A stretch of 64,000 nucleotides of DNA from Daphnia carinata (Eukaryota; Arthropoda; Branchiopoda; Diplostraca; Daphniidae): NCBI RefSeq assembly GCF_022539665.2, contig NC_081338.1:4401679-4465678 (forward strand), in the 5' to 3' direction. Below are positions 24,764 to 37,380 of the stretch, piece by piece. The translations under genes and the position numbers were made by a program. The notes beneath the pieces are model-generated. The model was not told the origin of the DNA. It did no database searches and saw only the letters and a program-made list of their open reading frames with translations. Position 1 is the first letter of the stretch. The number at the start of each line of letters is the position of its first letter.

Positions 24764-24886
24764 AAGTAGATGTAAGTTAAATGTTTTTTTTTAACTAATG
24801 CTTAATACTGTTTTACGTACTTGTAACTTGACACTGCAAAAACAACTTTTTAAGGATTTTTCTATAGGAATTTCAAGCGGGTTGGA

Positions 24887-25239
24887 CTCCTTTTAATTGT
24901 CATGTCATATAGATATGGAATTATTTCGTGGCAAACGGAATTGTTATTAGCACACAATAGCCGACGTAGTATAATCTCGTGCTAAATATAAATATGGACA
25001 TGTATTCACGTTGCTGTACATCCATAAAAATGTTGATAAAGCGTTTCATATCGCAGAGAAAAGATAAAACGGTGGGAGCGTGGATACGCCATTGGCATAC
25101 AGACATACGCCTAATGCAAAAGTTTATATTTTCCTGCTGCTTCAGCTATTTTTTTAGTTGTATGGAGATCGTTGATTTAGTTTTTCCTCAGACCTGCTGC
25201 TGTTTGGTTGTTTCCTGAGGCAGCAGCCATTGTACGACG
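24887..25239. other. Spacer with no gene
   Basis: About 350 bp between the duplicated receptors and the first peptidase gene. Only short open frames occur. It presumably contains the peptidase promoter; no TATA box is recognised. Confidence 0.4.
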
Positions 25240-28200
25240 ATGGGCAACAAATCAATCGCTTTGCTACTAGGTGCAACATCAGCAGTATTTTTTGTTTTTG
25301 GTATGTTTTGAAAAAAATTGTTTATTTAGCAGTTACATCTATTAACGTTGTATTTTATATGAATATATATGAAACAGGTGCTTTAATTGGAGTCTATGTC
25401 ATTGAAGAAAATAAGAATGCTTTTGTTACGTTGGATGTCAAGCCTTTGCTAATTGATGAAATTTCAGCTGAGAAAATTAGTGCAAACCTCAAGTCAGAAA
25501 CTATTGTTACATGTTTGACCCTAAAAATATCTTAAAGTAATGTTTTTGCATCAAATTTCCGCATACTCAGACACCTGACTAGTGTTCCACATGTTGCCGG
25601 AACGGAACAAGATTTGCTACAAGCGGAGTGGGTGCGGGATCGTTTCCTCGAATCCGGACTCGATGAGGCCCACACGGTGCCCTACGATGTGTTACTTTCT
25701 TATCCACGACATGGGGTGGTCAACACAGTGCAGCTGATTGATGAAAAGAATCAAGTTAATTTTACGACGGCCGGTCGCCAGCCTCCTCTCGGCACGCCAC
25801 AGGATTCTTACGACAAAGTATTGCTGAATTTCAACGCATACTCGGGAAATGGCATCGCTGAAGTAATTGTTTCTACATAAAATATTTGTTTAAATAGTAA
25901 AGTAATTCATTTGATTCTTTCCACCTTACAGGACAACATTGTTTATGCTTATTACGGTCGAGACGTAGATTATGAAGAACTACAAAAACGTGGAGTTAAC
26001 GTTACGGGACATATTGTCTTGGTGCGTTATGGCGCCATTTTCCGGGGATCGAAAGTTAGTATTATCTGAACAAATACCACGCCCAACTATAGTGATTTCT
26101 TTTAAGGATTATAAGATTTGCGATTACTTTATAGGTTGTGATTGCCGCCAAATGGGGTGCAATTGGAGTCATCTTATTCACCGATCCTATAGATAAGGCA
26201 ATAGAAGGCCGAAATTTTACGTTTCCAGATAGCTGGTGGTTACCTGGCATGGGAGTCGAAAGCGGCTCTCTCTATGTAGTAGATGGTGATCCCTTAACCC
26301 CTGCTTATCCAGCGATAGGTAAAATAGACAAATTTTGAATGTCTGAAGTGGGATCGTTTATTAATCTGCTGTTATTAAAATGCAGAAAGTGCATTTCGTT
26401 TAAAAGAGGAAGAACAGGCCAACTTGCCAAGAATTCCCGTTCAACCAGTTGGTTATGATGAAGCTGAAATATTGCTCCGTAGCATATCGTGTGAGAATCC
26501 TGCCCCACAGGAATGGGCCGGTCTCCTCGATACGCGCTACTGCCTTGGTCCTAAGCCGCTCAACACCGGCTGGAAAGTCCGGATTAACGTCAGTACTACC
26601 AATGAAATGAGAAGAACATATAACACCATAGGAATCTTACGCGGATCAGTCGAAGGGGGTAAAATATTAATTACAGATGATTAAATTGTAAATGTTTTTA
26701 ATTATTATTGTGTTAACTAGATCGCTACGTTTTGCTGGGAAACCACCGTGACGCTTGGACATTTGGTGCGTTAGATCCTTCTAGCGGAACAGCGTCTATG
26801 ATTGAAGTCGTCCGCGCCCTTGGATACATCATGAAAAATAAAAGTATGCATCCCTTTTCAACGTGTCACACTTGAAATTACGTTATATTTGAAAACAGAT
26901 TGGAGACCACGACGAACCATGGTGTTCTGCAGTTGGGGAGCAGAAGAATTCGGTTTGATTGGTTCCTATGAATGGACTCAGCAGTTTGCTAAAGTATTGA
27001 GCCAAAGGGCCGTGGCTTATCTGAACGTAGACGTGGCAGTCGGCGGTAATAAAGCAATTAAAATTGCGCAAACTCTTGCCATTTTCATAATTTTTTACGT
27101 TTTACCTTCAGGAAATCAAACCCTCCGCGGCTCAGCTTACCCTATGCTTAAAAATCTAGTGATTGAATCATCTAAGCTCGTTCCTAATCCTAACGCTGCT
27201 GAGATAGCTGCTGGTAGGACAACTGTCTTTGATACCTGGGCGAAAAATGCTCCAGACGCGAATAAGCCTGGCCAACCTGCGTAAGGAAAAACCGAATTAC
27301 TATACTTCCCTTAAGCAAATACGTATTATAGCAGCATTCTTATTCCTTAAGGGTTGGTAACATGGGTGGTGGCAGTGATTTTGCCCCGTTTGCCTACGTC
27401 GTTGGAACACCTACCACAGATTTCGGCTATACCGTAAGACGAATATTAGGGCTTTCTTAATGTAAATTTTATACTTTCCATCTTTTGCTTAGGCCCCGTA
27501 TTCCTACCCAACTTACCACACACTTTACGACAACTACCAATTAGCTAGTGAGATTGTGGATCGTGGTTTCGTACATCACCAAGCAGTAGCGAGAATGTGG
27601 GCAGTTGCAGCTGCTGAGCTCGCTGATGCTACAATTTTACCCTTTGATATAAAATCCTACGCAGCTTTCTTAAACGATTCGCTAAATGCACTAGAAGATA
27701 AATATGATGAGCAGCTTCAACAGAACAATGCAACTTTCAGTTCGAAACTAATTCTTTTGTAAACCTAATTCTTTCCAAACTTAAATTCATTTTTAACTTT
27801 TCAGAATACTTTCGTGCCTCCGTCGATTCCTTTAGCAAAGCTACCAAGGATTTTAAGGAGAAAACTTTGAATACCGTAAATCTAGAAAATCCATTAGAAG
27901 TTAGGCGCGTTAATGACAGACTTGCTCAGCTGGAACGCTTCTTCATCGACCCTAAAGGATTGCCTGACCGTCCTGAAACCAAGTTTGATACATAATATCT
28001 TGTTTGATAAGAACAATTTAACCTATTCAAATTTTTCTATCCAATAGCCATATCGTTTTCTCTGTTAGCGCTAACAACGCCTATGGATCTGACACGTTCG
28101 CCGGATTAGTAGACTTGCTCTTGGAAGTGGGCAATAAGACGGACGCCCAGGATCCAGTTACTTGGAATAAGATTCGCCAACATTTATCAGTTATTGCTTT

Positions 28201-28246
28201 CTTGATTGGCGAAGCTGCTCGTTCGCTAAGCGACAATTTATGGTAA
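25240..28246 (+). CDS. Glutamate carboxypeptidase II/NAALADase-like M28 peptidase, copy A
   Basis: Thirteen exons give 730 residues: 25240-25300, 25378-25492, 25571-25862, 25932-26054, 26135-26318, 26386-26658, 26721-26843, 26899-27045, 27112-27280, 27352-27433, 27493-27739, 27805-27982 and 28048-28246. It is a type II membrane protein with an anchor near residues 7-30 ([16 protein letters not shown]). The PA insert includes [24 protein letters not shown] and a [12 protein letters not shown] segment. In the peptidase domain the co-catalytic zinc site is complete by comparison with human GCPII: GNHRDAW (His377), ALDPSSG (Asp387), SWGAEEFG (catalytic Glu424 and ligand Glu425), YLNVD (Asp453) and TYHTLYDNY (His553). 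The C-terminal dimerisation domain is present. Expected to be an ectoenzyme cleaving C-terminal acidic residues from peptides or folate conjugates. Confidence 0.92.
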
Positions 28247-29032
28247 TATTTTTCTAATTCAAATTTGCGTTAGACGTAAAATTCTGGTACCAAATTGTGC
28301 CATTTCCCCCCCATAAGATTGGTCATATTTCTAATTCTTTATCTTGATTAAACTGTACCTGTTAACTAATGCTCATCATTTCGGAGAGTCTGTGGTTTAA
28401 TTAGAGTACGGGATTTAATGTCGTTGCTGCCTTCGCCAAATGTGGTTGCGTTTTTGGCAGAGATACCAAACTTGAAGACGGAATAGAAACCTGAGTTAAT
28501 GATGATGTGTCGCCATTCGCAAGTGGGTGCAAGCTCGGATTCCTGTTTAACGTTTAAATTGCAAATTCTTTGAGGTAGTATGCATTCAAACGACCTTAAT
28601 TCGTCTCTATGATTACAAGGCGAACTCATTAACCCTGAAGCCGGAAGATGTGACTTCTACTTTCGTAATTCACAAGTTCAACTAACGCGTAGTTCGGCTT
28701 GATCGCCAACTGTGTATGGTTGACGGAATTTTGAAAGTTCGTCGCATTCTTTGTCACGTCTCCACGTATTGTTGACTTGTTGCTAATCGTACATCGGTTC
28801 GAAATTTCTTAATTGGGTATTTCCAAAACTAAAATTAAAGCTTATTAGGAAGGAGAGCACGCGCGAGCCTTAGCTGGTGGCGCGGCACGTGAGCTCGCAC
28901 TTTTTAATGTACAACCTTGTCCAACCAATAGAAAATAAGCGCGATTCCAAGTTAAAAGGTCCCAATTTGGTGCAGTGCCTGACAGAATTATCAGAGATGT
29001 GGTCGAATCAAGACTTGTCGGAAACGAAAACG
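28247..29032. other. Spacer between tandem peptidase genes
   Basis: About 790 bp with only short open frames. The frame ahead of the copy B start is open back to 28877, so an upstream start there is possible, but its translation looks unlike a signal-anchor N-terminus. No repeat recognised. Confidence 0.4.
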
Positions 29033-32031
29033 ATGCTGGAGCCCAGCAAAAAATCGGAATATTGGATTGTGGGAATTGCTTTGATCATTTTCTTCACTTC
29101 AGGTACGCATATCATTCGTATTGCAATGTGATCATAACGCTGAATTTAATAATTCTTAATTTTATTTACTGTGAAATATTTCAAAAGGCATTTTGATTGG
29201 TCGATATGGAACCAGCCATGACAGCCAACATGTGGTGGATGTCAAGCAGTTGGTAATTGACCAGATATCTACAGATCAAATAAGCTCCAATCTAAGGTAT
29301 AACTTTTAAATGATAATTATCCAGTAAAAAACAAGTTTTCAATTCTGATATTTTTCTTAACAGATATTTGACAACAACTCCTCATGTAGCTGGAACGGCT
29401 CAGGATTTGTTGCAAGCTGAATGGATGAGAGATCGTTTTCTCGAAGCGGGACTGGACGAAGCCAAAACGGTACCTTACGACGTTTTATTGTCGTATCCTC
29501 TGCCAGGAATAATGAATAAAGTTTCCCTGATCGACGACCGTGGCAGAATTAATTATACAACAGCTGGTCGTCAACCGCCCCTTGGATCTCCCGAAGAATA
29601 TTCAGACGACATCATGCATAACTTTAACGCGTTCTCGGCTAGTGGTGTAGTTGAGGTTGCCTTATAGCATAACTTACATCACTTTTACTAGATTTTTTAA
29701 AAGAAGAATATCTGTTCATGCAGGGAAATGTTGTCTACGTTCATTACGGCCGCAAAAAGGATTACGAGTACTTACTGTCGCGAGGAATAAATGTGTCTGG
29801 TCACATTGCACTTGTTCGATTAGGAGCGATTTTTCGTGGATCCAAGGTAAAGGCATATTTTTTTTCTTAATCAATGGTAAACGTTAGAGTTTATTCCTTT
29901 TTCTTGCCAGGTGGAATTAGCTGAAAGATACGGTGCAATTGGAGCGATTCTATTTTCTGATCGAATTGAGAAAACGAGTCAAAATCGTAATTTTACCTAT
30001 CCTGATAGCTGGTGGATGCCGGGCACTGGAGCCGAGTATGGTCACGTCGGCCGCTTTCGAGGCGGTGACCTGTTGACGCCCTACTATCCGGCTATTGGTA
30101 GCTAACTAGTACAATTATTATAATGCATATTTACTAAGGTACATATCTTTTCGTTGCCATGGTGTAGAAAGCGCTTTCAGAATCAATGAAGAAAATCACC
30201 CAGGTCTGCCTAAAATTCCTGTACTGGCGATAGGTTATGAAGAGGCCGAAGTAATTCTTAGGCACATCTCCCCCGAAAACCCTGCGCCCACGAAATGGAA
30301 CGGCAAAATGGATGCACCCTATAATATTGGACCCAATCTTCGCAATCCTGGATGGAAAGTTAGGTTAGACGTCAGCATAGCTAATGAAAGGAGAACCACT
30401 TTCAATACAATAGGAATTTTAAAAGGATCAGTCGAAGATGGTATAATGTTTAAAATCCTCCAAAAATGCCGCGGTAATTATTATATACTTGAATAGATCG
30501 CTATGTCATATTGGGAAATCACCGCGATGCCTGGACATTTGGAGCATTGGACCCGTCAAGTGGCACGGCGTCTATGATTGAAATCGCAAGGGTTTTTGGA
30601 AACATAAAACGCGAACAAAGTTTGCCCACATCACGTATTAGATGTCATGTTTCTTTCTAACTTGGTTTATTCTGAACTGCAGATTGGCGACCACGTAGGA
30701 CAATAGTGTTCTGTAGCTGGGGTGCTCATGAATATGGATTAGTTGGATCATATGAATGGACCCAGCAACACGCAAAAGTTCTTAACCAAAGAGCTGTGGC
30801 GTATCTTAACGTAGACACTGCCGTCAGTGGTAAGCAAGAATGCGTGGCATGTACACAGAACAGCCTTACTTGAACATTTTTGTTTTAATTCGTTTGACAA
30901 TATAGGTAACCGCACTCTCTTTGGCAACGCTTTTCCCACCTTGAAGCATTTGTTGGTCGATACAGCTAAACTTATACCGAATCCAAATGTTAATGAAGTA
31001 AAGTTTGGTCGGGAAACAGTCTTCGATACATGGATAACGCAATCGCGAGATCGAGATGTTGTTGATCAACCATCGTAATAGTTAGAAATTAATATAAAAT
31101 TATAATTGAAGTCATCGTTAAAATTTGATTTCAGGATAGGAAATCTTGGTGGTGGCAGCGATTTTGAAGGATTTTCTTACGTCGTCGGGATACCAGCAGT
31201 TGATTTTGGCTACATGGTATGCTATTAGCACAAGTTATAATTAATCTATTAATCTGAGTCCAATTTTTTTTTTGTAAAGACAAACGGTGCTTACCCGACC
31301 CGATATTCCTTGTACGATAGTTATCATTTGGCAAGCAACATTGTTGATAGAGGATTTGTTCACCATCAAGCTGTGGCACGAATGTGGGCTGTCATGGCTA
31401 TTACGCTGTCTGATTCTACTATTCTGCCATTTGATGTTTTAGCTTACGCATCCTACCTGAATCAATCACTAAGTTTGCTGCAAAGTCGATACGGAGGCGT
31501 TTTACTTCAGAACGGCGTTTCGCTAAGTATAAGATACGAAACTCGTTGGTTAAATTACTGCACGAATTTTGAAATTTTGAAATTTTTTAGAACACGTACG
31601 AGTTTCCCTTGATCATTTCGTATTCGCTGTAAAGAATTTCAACGATAACGTACTGAAGAATGTTGATCATTCTGATAGTATGGCAGTGCGGCGAATCAAC
31701 GATAAGCTCATGTATTTGGAACGCTTCTTCATTGACCCGAAAGGCTTACCTGAGCATCCTGAAACTAAGTTAGATTGGAAAATTCCAGGTCCAAAAAGGC
31801 ATTGCGTTATAATGTTTTTACCGTTTATTACCTAGTCATATCGTATTCTCGACAAGCACCAGCGATTCCCATACGTTCAGCACTTTTGCCGGCCTTGTGG
31901 ATCTGATCGTAAAAGTGGGAAATAATACAGAAGTAGACGACCCGGACACTTGGACCAAGATTCGTCATCATCTTTCTGTCATAGCGTTTTTAATTGGAGA
32001 GGCAGGCCGGTCACTCAACGGAGATTTTTAA
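29033..32031 (+). CDS. Glutamate carboxypeptidase II-like protein, copy B, predicted inactive
   Basis: Thirteen exons with the same phases as copy A: 29033-29102, 29188-29296, 29364-29655, 29724-29846, 29911-30097, 30168-30440, 30497-30619, 30683-30829, 30906-31074, 31135-31216, 31280-31526, 31591-31768 and 31836-32031; 731 residues. The reading frame is fully intact. Two key positions differ from copy A. The segment SWGAEEFG reads SWGAHEYG, so the general-base glutamate is histidine. TYHTLYDNY reads TRYSLYDSY, so a zinc-ligand histidine is tyrosine. GNHRDAW and ALDPSSG are kept. Loss of these two residues predicts little or no peptidase activity, as in transferrin receptor, which shares this fold and has lost catalysis. 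The anchor is [14 protein letters not shown]. The start chosen is the ATG just ahead of it. Confidence 0.88.
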
Positions 32032-32424
32032 CTTCGGCGTGGTAATGCATTATAGTGTACATTAAATTTTACATTTTATTTGGTCATTTAATCAGAAAAG
32101 CCCCAGTGAATAAAAAATAAGACAAAAACTCCCAATGTAACTTGACCCTGTACATCTGACAAGAACTCAATATTTTTTTTCGTTGTTATGCAACGCCATC
32201 TGCTTTGAAATTCCTGAGGGTTTTAAGCTTTGAACTAGAAACAATTGCAGAATTAATAGGTAGTCAACAGGCGTACTATTCAAATGTGTTTCGTTTTCTT
32301 CGCGAAAATGAAAATATAAAATAATAAGTGAAGAATTCAACAGCTTAACTACTTGAGGGATGGAAAGAAAACACTTGAGCATGTTTTGATAATATGAAAC
32401 AATTTATTGGTAAGTTTATTTTAT
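32032..32424. other. Spacer, no gene
   Basis: About 390 bp, AT-rich, expected to contain the 3' UTR of peptidase copy B and of the small minus-strand frame that follows. Confidence 0.35.
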
Positions 32425-32616
32425 TTAATTTGTGCATTTATCAACAGCAACCATCATCTGCTGAGCTCTGGCAAAACAAGTACATTTTTCATATGTAGTG
32501 CACAATGTGATTATGTTGTGTTGAACATGAAAGAGATTGCCTATAGACATTGAAAATTGTTCAACATTAAAAGCCAATTTTTCAGTTAAATTGGTCTTTT
32601 GGATATAGCTGGCCAT
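32425..32616 (-). CDS. Possible small protein, 63 aa, unknown
   Basis: Single-exon frame starting MASYIQKTNLTEKLAFNVEQ, with a predicted amphipathic helical body and four cysteines near the middle and end. The stop is followed within about 10 bp by AATAAA on the same strand. The composition is less AT-biased than the flanks. No family recognised; it could be a real small gene or the last exon of one whose upstream exons I cannot see. Confidence 0.35.
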   Translation of the reverse strand: MASYIQKTNLTEKLAFNVEQFSMSIGNLFHVQHNIITLCTTYEKCTCFARAQQMMVAVDKCTN

Positions 32617-32923
32617 TGTTTCGAGTTTTTATGTAAGTCATAGTTATAGAATCTTTCTATGTAAGCTTGTGTAATCTATTACAGTGAGTTTACAGTTCAT
32701 CGTGATTGTATTGTAAGATGTCATGGACTACCATGCCCCAATTTGTAGAGAACTGTAACTCATAGCAATCAGAAAACACATGCTGAAGTGCAGCAAACTG
32801 TCTTTCCTCAACTTACTATTACCCCTAAGTAAATGTTGCCTGTGTATTATGTTCGAGTTCCACAATCACTTGATAAAACTTCTACTTGATGGACAAATTG
32901 CAAATGGTTTGAGTGGCAAACTA

Positions 32924-33710
32924 TCAACGTCTCGAAGCAGTTTTTTTCGAGACGGCTTCATTCATGGCATGAAGCCCCTTTCTCCATGCTTCCCTTGATT
33001 CATCAGTGAAGCCCTTTCCTAACTCTTCTTCCAACACTCCCATAAGTGTCACTCCTAGAAGCTATTATCAAGATACCTTATTTGAACCACATCTGTTTAT
33101 AAGAGTATAAAATACCGAAATATTGGTGTGCATACCTTGAGATCTTCGTGATGGTATTTTCCTTTGGCCTTAGCGATAAATGGACAATTTCTAGGGTTTT
33201 TACCGAGGTGCTCAATGTATGAATTAAGGCCGGAAACGCAGTTCTGTGCTTGAGCGAGAAAATCGTCATTGGTTGGTAGTTTTGCGTGATCTACTTCTGC
33301 AAATGCCGGGAACATTTTCTGGGCTTCAGGCTTTAATTCAAAGTACCTAGATTAATCGACATTTGGTAAGTTATTTCAGACTTTTACGATGATCCGTTCA
33401 CTTTTTCCGATTTACCGTAGAAATGTTTTTGGACCAATGTTATCATTGTTTTTGGCAGTATTCCAAGTGGAACGGATGGTGGCCTCGTCTCTTTCGTTAA
33501 GGAAATTCTCCAGGATCCTTTGGCTCTCCGATTTTTTAGCTGCATCTCTGCCGCCCGATGAATTCGCCTGGTAATGACAGGTAGGTGCTTAGAACAATTG
33601 TGGGGATTTTCCATATGTGTACCAACTTTGTAGCCACGAGGACATTCTCCTTGCACCGAACGAAACTGCGGGGATACCACGAATAGTATAGCGAATAAAT
33701 GGACAAACAT
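32924..33710 (-). CDS. Secreted single-domain globin
   Basis: Four exons, 33710-33627, 33567-33416, 33346-33136 and 33061-32924, give 194 residues. MFVHLFAILFVVSPQFRSVQ is a signal peptide, so the product should be extracellular or hemolymph-borne, like crustacean hemoglobins. Globin landmarks: TIRSTWNTAKNN in the A helix, a YFELKPEAQKMFPAF segment (CD corner), LPTNDDFLAQAQNCVSGLNS (E helix, with Gln at the distal position) and VLEEELGKGFTDESREAW (H helix). Sequence at the expected proximal (F8) position reads AKAKGKYHHEDLK, and I do not see a histidine in register there. The last intron joins EDLK to LLGVTLMG. The donor of exon 1 (AAA|GTTGG) is a weak site chosen because it keeps the frame; the exact N-terminal join is uncertain. 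Confidence 0.75.
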
Positions 33711-34388
33711 GTCGTCGAATTGGGGAACGTGTTGAGCAAGTTTTCCCCACTTAGTACTCAAACTCGTTGGTCTGGGTTGTACAGATTGCTATGGGAGCTA
33801 GTGTAATCGAAAGCAGTTTTTGAAGCCATCCCGCTGATACAGCTGTGACACTTTCGTGTTCAACTACGCTTCTTTTTCTGTAGTGAAATGTGGTGTACGT
33901 GGTACAGGCTAAAGTTTCAGAGGCTGATAACTCAACCAAAGTCCAATCGATGCTGAGAATCCTTGTAGTGTAAGTTATATCTGAAGGCGGCGGATGCCTT
34001 ATCCTAAAGGTCATCGAGATTACTCGAGAGGTCGCGTGCTCAGAAACCGAAGAAAAACCAGTTTTCTCTTTATCGTCTTTACTAGGTCATTTGCCCCGAA
34101 CGAAAAGCACACAAGCAATGGGGGGGAAAAAATGTACGCAAAAATAATTAAATAGCAGTTGATTGAAGGATCAGGCAGGGCAGACAGTTAGCACCTCGTT
34201 AGGCGAAGACATAAATAAATCAATAAAAATCAAGCAAACGTAATCGGAATCATTATGTTGTACGCTGTTTGAAAAAGAATGAATCACAGAAATTGGGAAC
34301 ATAAGGTAAAGCACACCGAAATAAAGAAGGACGACTAGCAAATCCCGTGAGCTGTTTTTCATCGTAGAAGGTTGACAAAGGCCCGTAA
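33711..34388. other. Spacer and KIFAP3 3' UTR
   Basis: About 680 bp between the globin and KIFAP3, both on the minus strand. Only short frames occur. It holds the globin promoter and the end of the KIFAP3 transcript. Confidence 0.4.
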
Positions 34389-37380
34389 TTACATCTGCGT
34401 GTCCAAAGCATCGATTGAATCGACAGGAGAGCCGATCCGAGACTCTGGGGAGCCAAAACTTGACGCGGAATTACTAGCCCGATCGAGTAAATCCGCGTGA
34501 TGTACGCACAGATCTAAAACACTGCCAGCAATACTTTGCTCATCTTCAGTTCCTGCACACATCAATAATCGTTCAAGTTTGCTTTTCTGGTTACTTGCTT
34601 GAATATTATTACCAGGCGATGACAAGAGATTCGTTTTAGCAATAGCCTCTAGCCACTGAGCGTTGTGCCAGCAGAAACGTTCGTTTTTAATGCGTTCTTC
34701 CCATTTGGCATCTGCTTCGGCGATTAACATCAGTCCTCTTTCGCACACTTTGCGCACTTCTAGATTTTGGTCGGTCATGAGGTCGAGAAATGAAGCTGGG
34801 ATGTCTTCAAACTAACAAAATAATTTTTTTTGTGACCTTGTTTTCGTGATTAAAATATAGCGTGCGTATACTGACTTTGTTCACGATAATGAAGCGTATT
34901 TCGTCATGGCGCAGAAGACGATAGAAAACATGTAAAATCTGAAAAGTACAAGTAACATTAATACTACAGTTCAAGGAAAGTTAGCTTTGAGATTACTTGT
35001 AAGACAAATTCGTCGTCCTCCTGTTGCATTCTCAGTAAGTTCAACAATGTCGATACTAATCCCGATTCGATTAGTTGTAGGCTAGCTTCCGGAGCGGCTG
35101 CAATAGCGCGTAGCACCAGAACAGCTGAGAGCTGAACATCAAAGGGGCTAGAACCTAAATAAATCCAAGGGCGATAAAGCATTGCAAGTTGATCGTGAAT
35201 TGGTTCAATCAATACCTGGTTGGAGATGTTGATCGATCCATCTCAAAAAGCTTTTTTCGTTAAATATTGTTTCCCACCCAGTCGGTAGCGAGAATTCTCC
35301 CAGATTAGCCAGCAATCCTAGAGCTTCAGACTGTAATAAATGAATAATTAAATTTATAAAACCGAATAAGGCAACGATCTTCTTCCCGTACATTGAAGTA
35401 GACGCCAGAAGATTTCAAAATGGCATCGACAAGCTTGTCCATTACGACGGGATTGCTCGACTGCGACGACATCGCGTGACCAGCTGCGTTGCGGAGCAGC
35501 TTTATCAGTACTGCATCTTGATTTACTATCGCCAAGTCCAAAAACAGGACAAAATATTTGCTCTGGGGACAAAAATATATAAATTCTGCTGTATAATACG
35601 TAATGTCCTAACATGTAGCGAATCGTACACTTACTTGAGATAACTCGCTGGCAAGTTTTGGAACATGGGCTAGGTTGACAGCAAGGGCAAGTGGAATGGA
35701 CGGTAGGGGAATTTCTTTGCAGCGTAAAAGGTATTCCAAAACAAAGGAAAAGCATTCTGAGCGACTGATAAGGATCCGACCTCGGTCATCCAGACTAATC
35801 TGGTAGACTAAGGCCCATGCAATATTTCCTCCTTGAGAGTCGGTCAGCATCATTCGTATCAAAGAAGGCAACAATCCTAGTCTCCCTATACGAAGTCTTC
35901 ATTTCAAGCTGATTTCAGTTATTTTTTTAAATCCAGCATTATATGATGGCAATTGACGTACCGTAGGACGGGATCAAAGGAAAGATTATACAAGACTCGA
36001 GCAGCAGAATCCTGGACTAAGCGGTGCGGTGAATCTACGAGAATGGCCGCTTTCTCAATCACTCCCAGTTGGGCCATTTCGTCTTTATTCTCGCCAAAGA
36101 TTGATAACTTTTGCAGGAACGTCAACACCAAATAGTTTAGCTCTGCGTATTTTTTTTTTTGCGTGGAAATGTGGACTATGGAAAATCAGGGAATAATTGT
36201 TTACACGAAAACTTCGTTACCGTTAACACTGGAATGGATATGTTTGCGTTGAAGTGTTCGAATGAGCAAGGAAACTATTCCTTTCTTTCGCATTTTATCC
36301 TCCACGCTAGGGTCTTCCGACAAATGAAGCAACACGTAAAAGCAAGTACGGATGAGTAGAGTCTGTTGTAGGAGGGCCGTTTGAAATTTCCTGTGTAAAC
36401 CTTCTACAAGTATAAAACATTAGAATTATAAATTTGTAGTTCACGCGCAAAACCTGAAGGTTTTTACCTTGTTCAAAATGTCCCAAATTCAGTTCGCTCT
36501 CCCACTGTTCGAACCTAAGAAATTCCCCGCGTACAATTTCCATCAGTAGCGAGCCAACTTTGAAGCGAGTGAGCATCGGGTGGAAAGAGGAAAACGAAGC
36601 GAAATAGAAAAATGTGAAGGCTATGTTAACAGCAAGGGCATAATGTTTTCTGCCATCTTCACGTAGTACACGATATAGAGCACCGATTAAAGCTTCGTTA
36701 CGACTCAAATCTTGCAGGTTTTCATTGCGCTTTGCCAGCTGCAAGATGAGAGATGTTCCCCGTATTTTCCCTTCCAGCTCTTCGTACAGAAGTTCAATAT
36801 AAGCTTCCAATTTCCCCATAGATGCCTGCTCATCCATTTGCTGGTTGATAATGTCAGCCATTTCATCATTTCTCATCATTTGACTACTTGTCATGGGTCT
36901 CAATTTCTCAGTCATATTTGCAGGCTTGTTGTCAGGTCTTGCTTGTAAGTAACTTAAAAGTTGTTGAACTTCGTTGAGTCTTGAACTGGGTATCAGTTTG
37001 CATTGATGGATCACTTCTTTAGCCAGACCATTTATGTCTGTAGAGGAATTCAAGCTTTGAACCTTTATCATCTTCTGAGCCTCCTAAGACAAACATTAAA
37101 ACAAATGACAAAACTTATTATTTATTTGATTAGAAAGGTAATTGGTTTTTGGTTAATGCCATGTCACATTGAACGTCACATCACCCACAACATATCTGTG
37201 GTGTTTTTTACCACAATAAGAAAAACTTACTCTTTTTTCACCAGTTACTGGTTCTCCATCACTGGAGAGAAGCATAGCTTCTATTCGATAGAAAACAACA
37301 AGGGCCTTTTCGATTGGGTGTACATCGATGGAATCGAATTTAATTCGCCTTGATTTGCCCACAAGTGAAACAGACATCAT
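34389..37380 (-). CDS. KIFAP3: Kinesin-associated protein 3 (KAP3)
   Basis: Ten exons, 37380-37231, 37083-36468, 36403-36221, 36142-35962, 35896-35635, 35562-35392, 35330-35216, 35154-34997, 34938-34876 and 34811-34389, give 773 residues (human 792). The match runs along the whole protein: IDVHPIEKALVVFYRIEAML, SRLNEVQQLLSYLQ, EAYIELLYEELEGKIRG, SLILQLAKRNENLQDL, FLQKLSIFGENKDEMA, LLNLLRMQQEDDEFVLQ, EVRKVCERGLMLIAE and RFCWHNAQWLE. The middle is a run of armadillo-type helices. KAP3 is the non-motor subunit of heterotrimeric kinesin-2 and links KIF3A/B to cargo in cilia and axons. The C-terminal tail is shorter and Ser-rich. All joins preserve frame and no lesions were seen. Confidence 0.93.

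Larger units (their letters stand above)
21352..24886. repeat. Tandem duplication, two units of about 1.77 kb
   Basis: Unit 1 is 21352-23129 and unit 2 is 23130-24886. Matching landmarks are offset by about 1,777 bp (receptor start region) to 1,775 bp (last exon). Each unit begins with a GCAGTCATCGG-type sequence inside or copied from the FLYWCH last exon and ends with a shared AGGATTTTTCTATAGGAATT sequence. The unit therefore carries one complete gustatory receptor gene plus its 5' flank. Confidence 0.9.
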
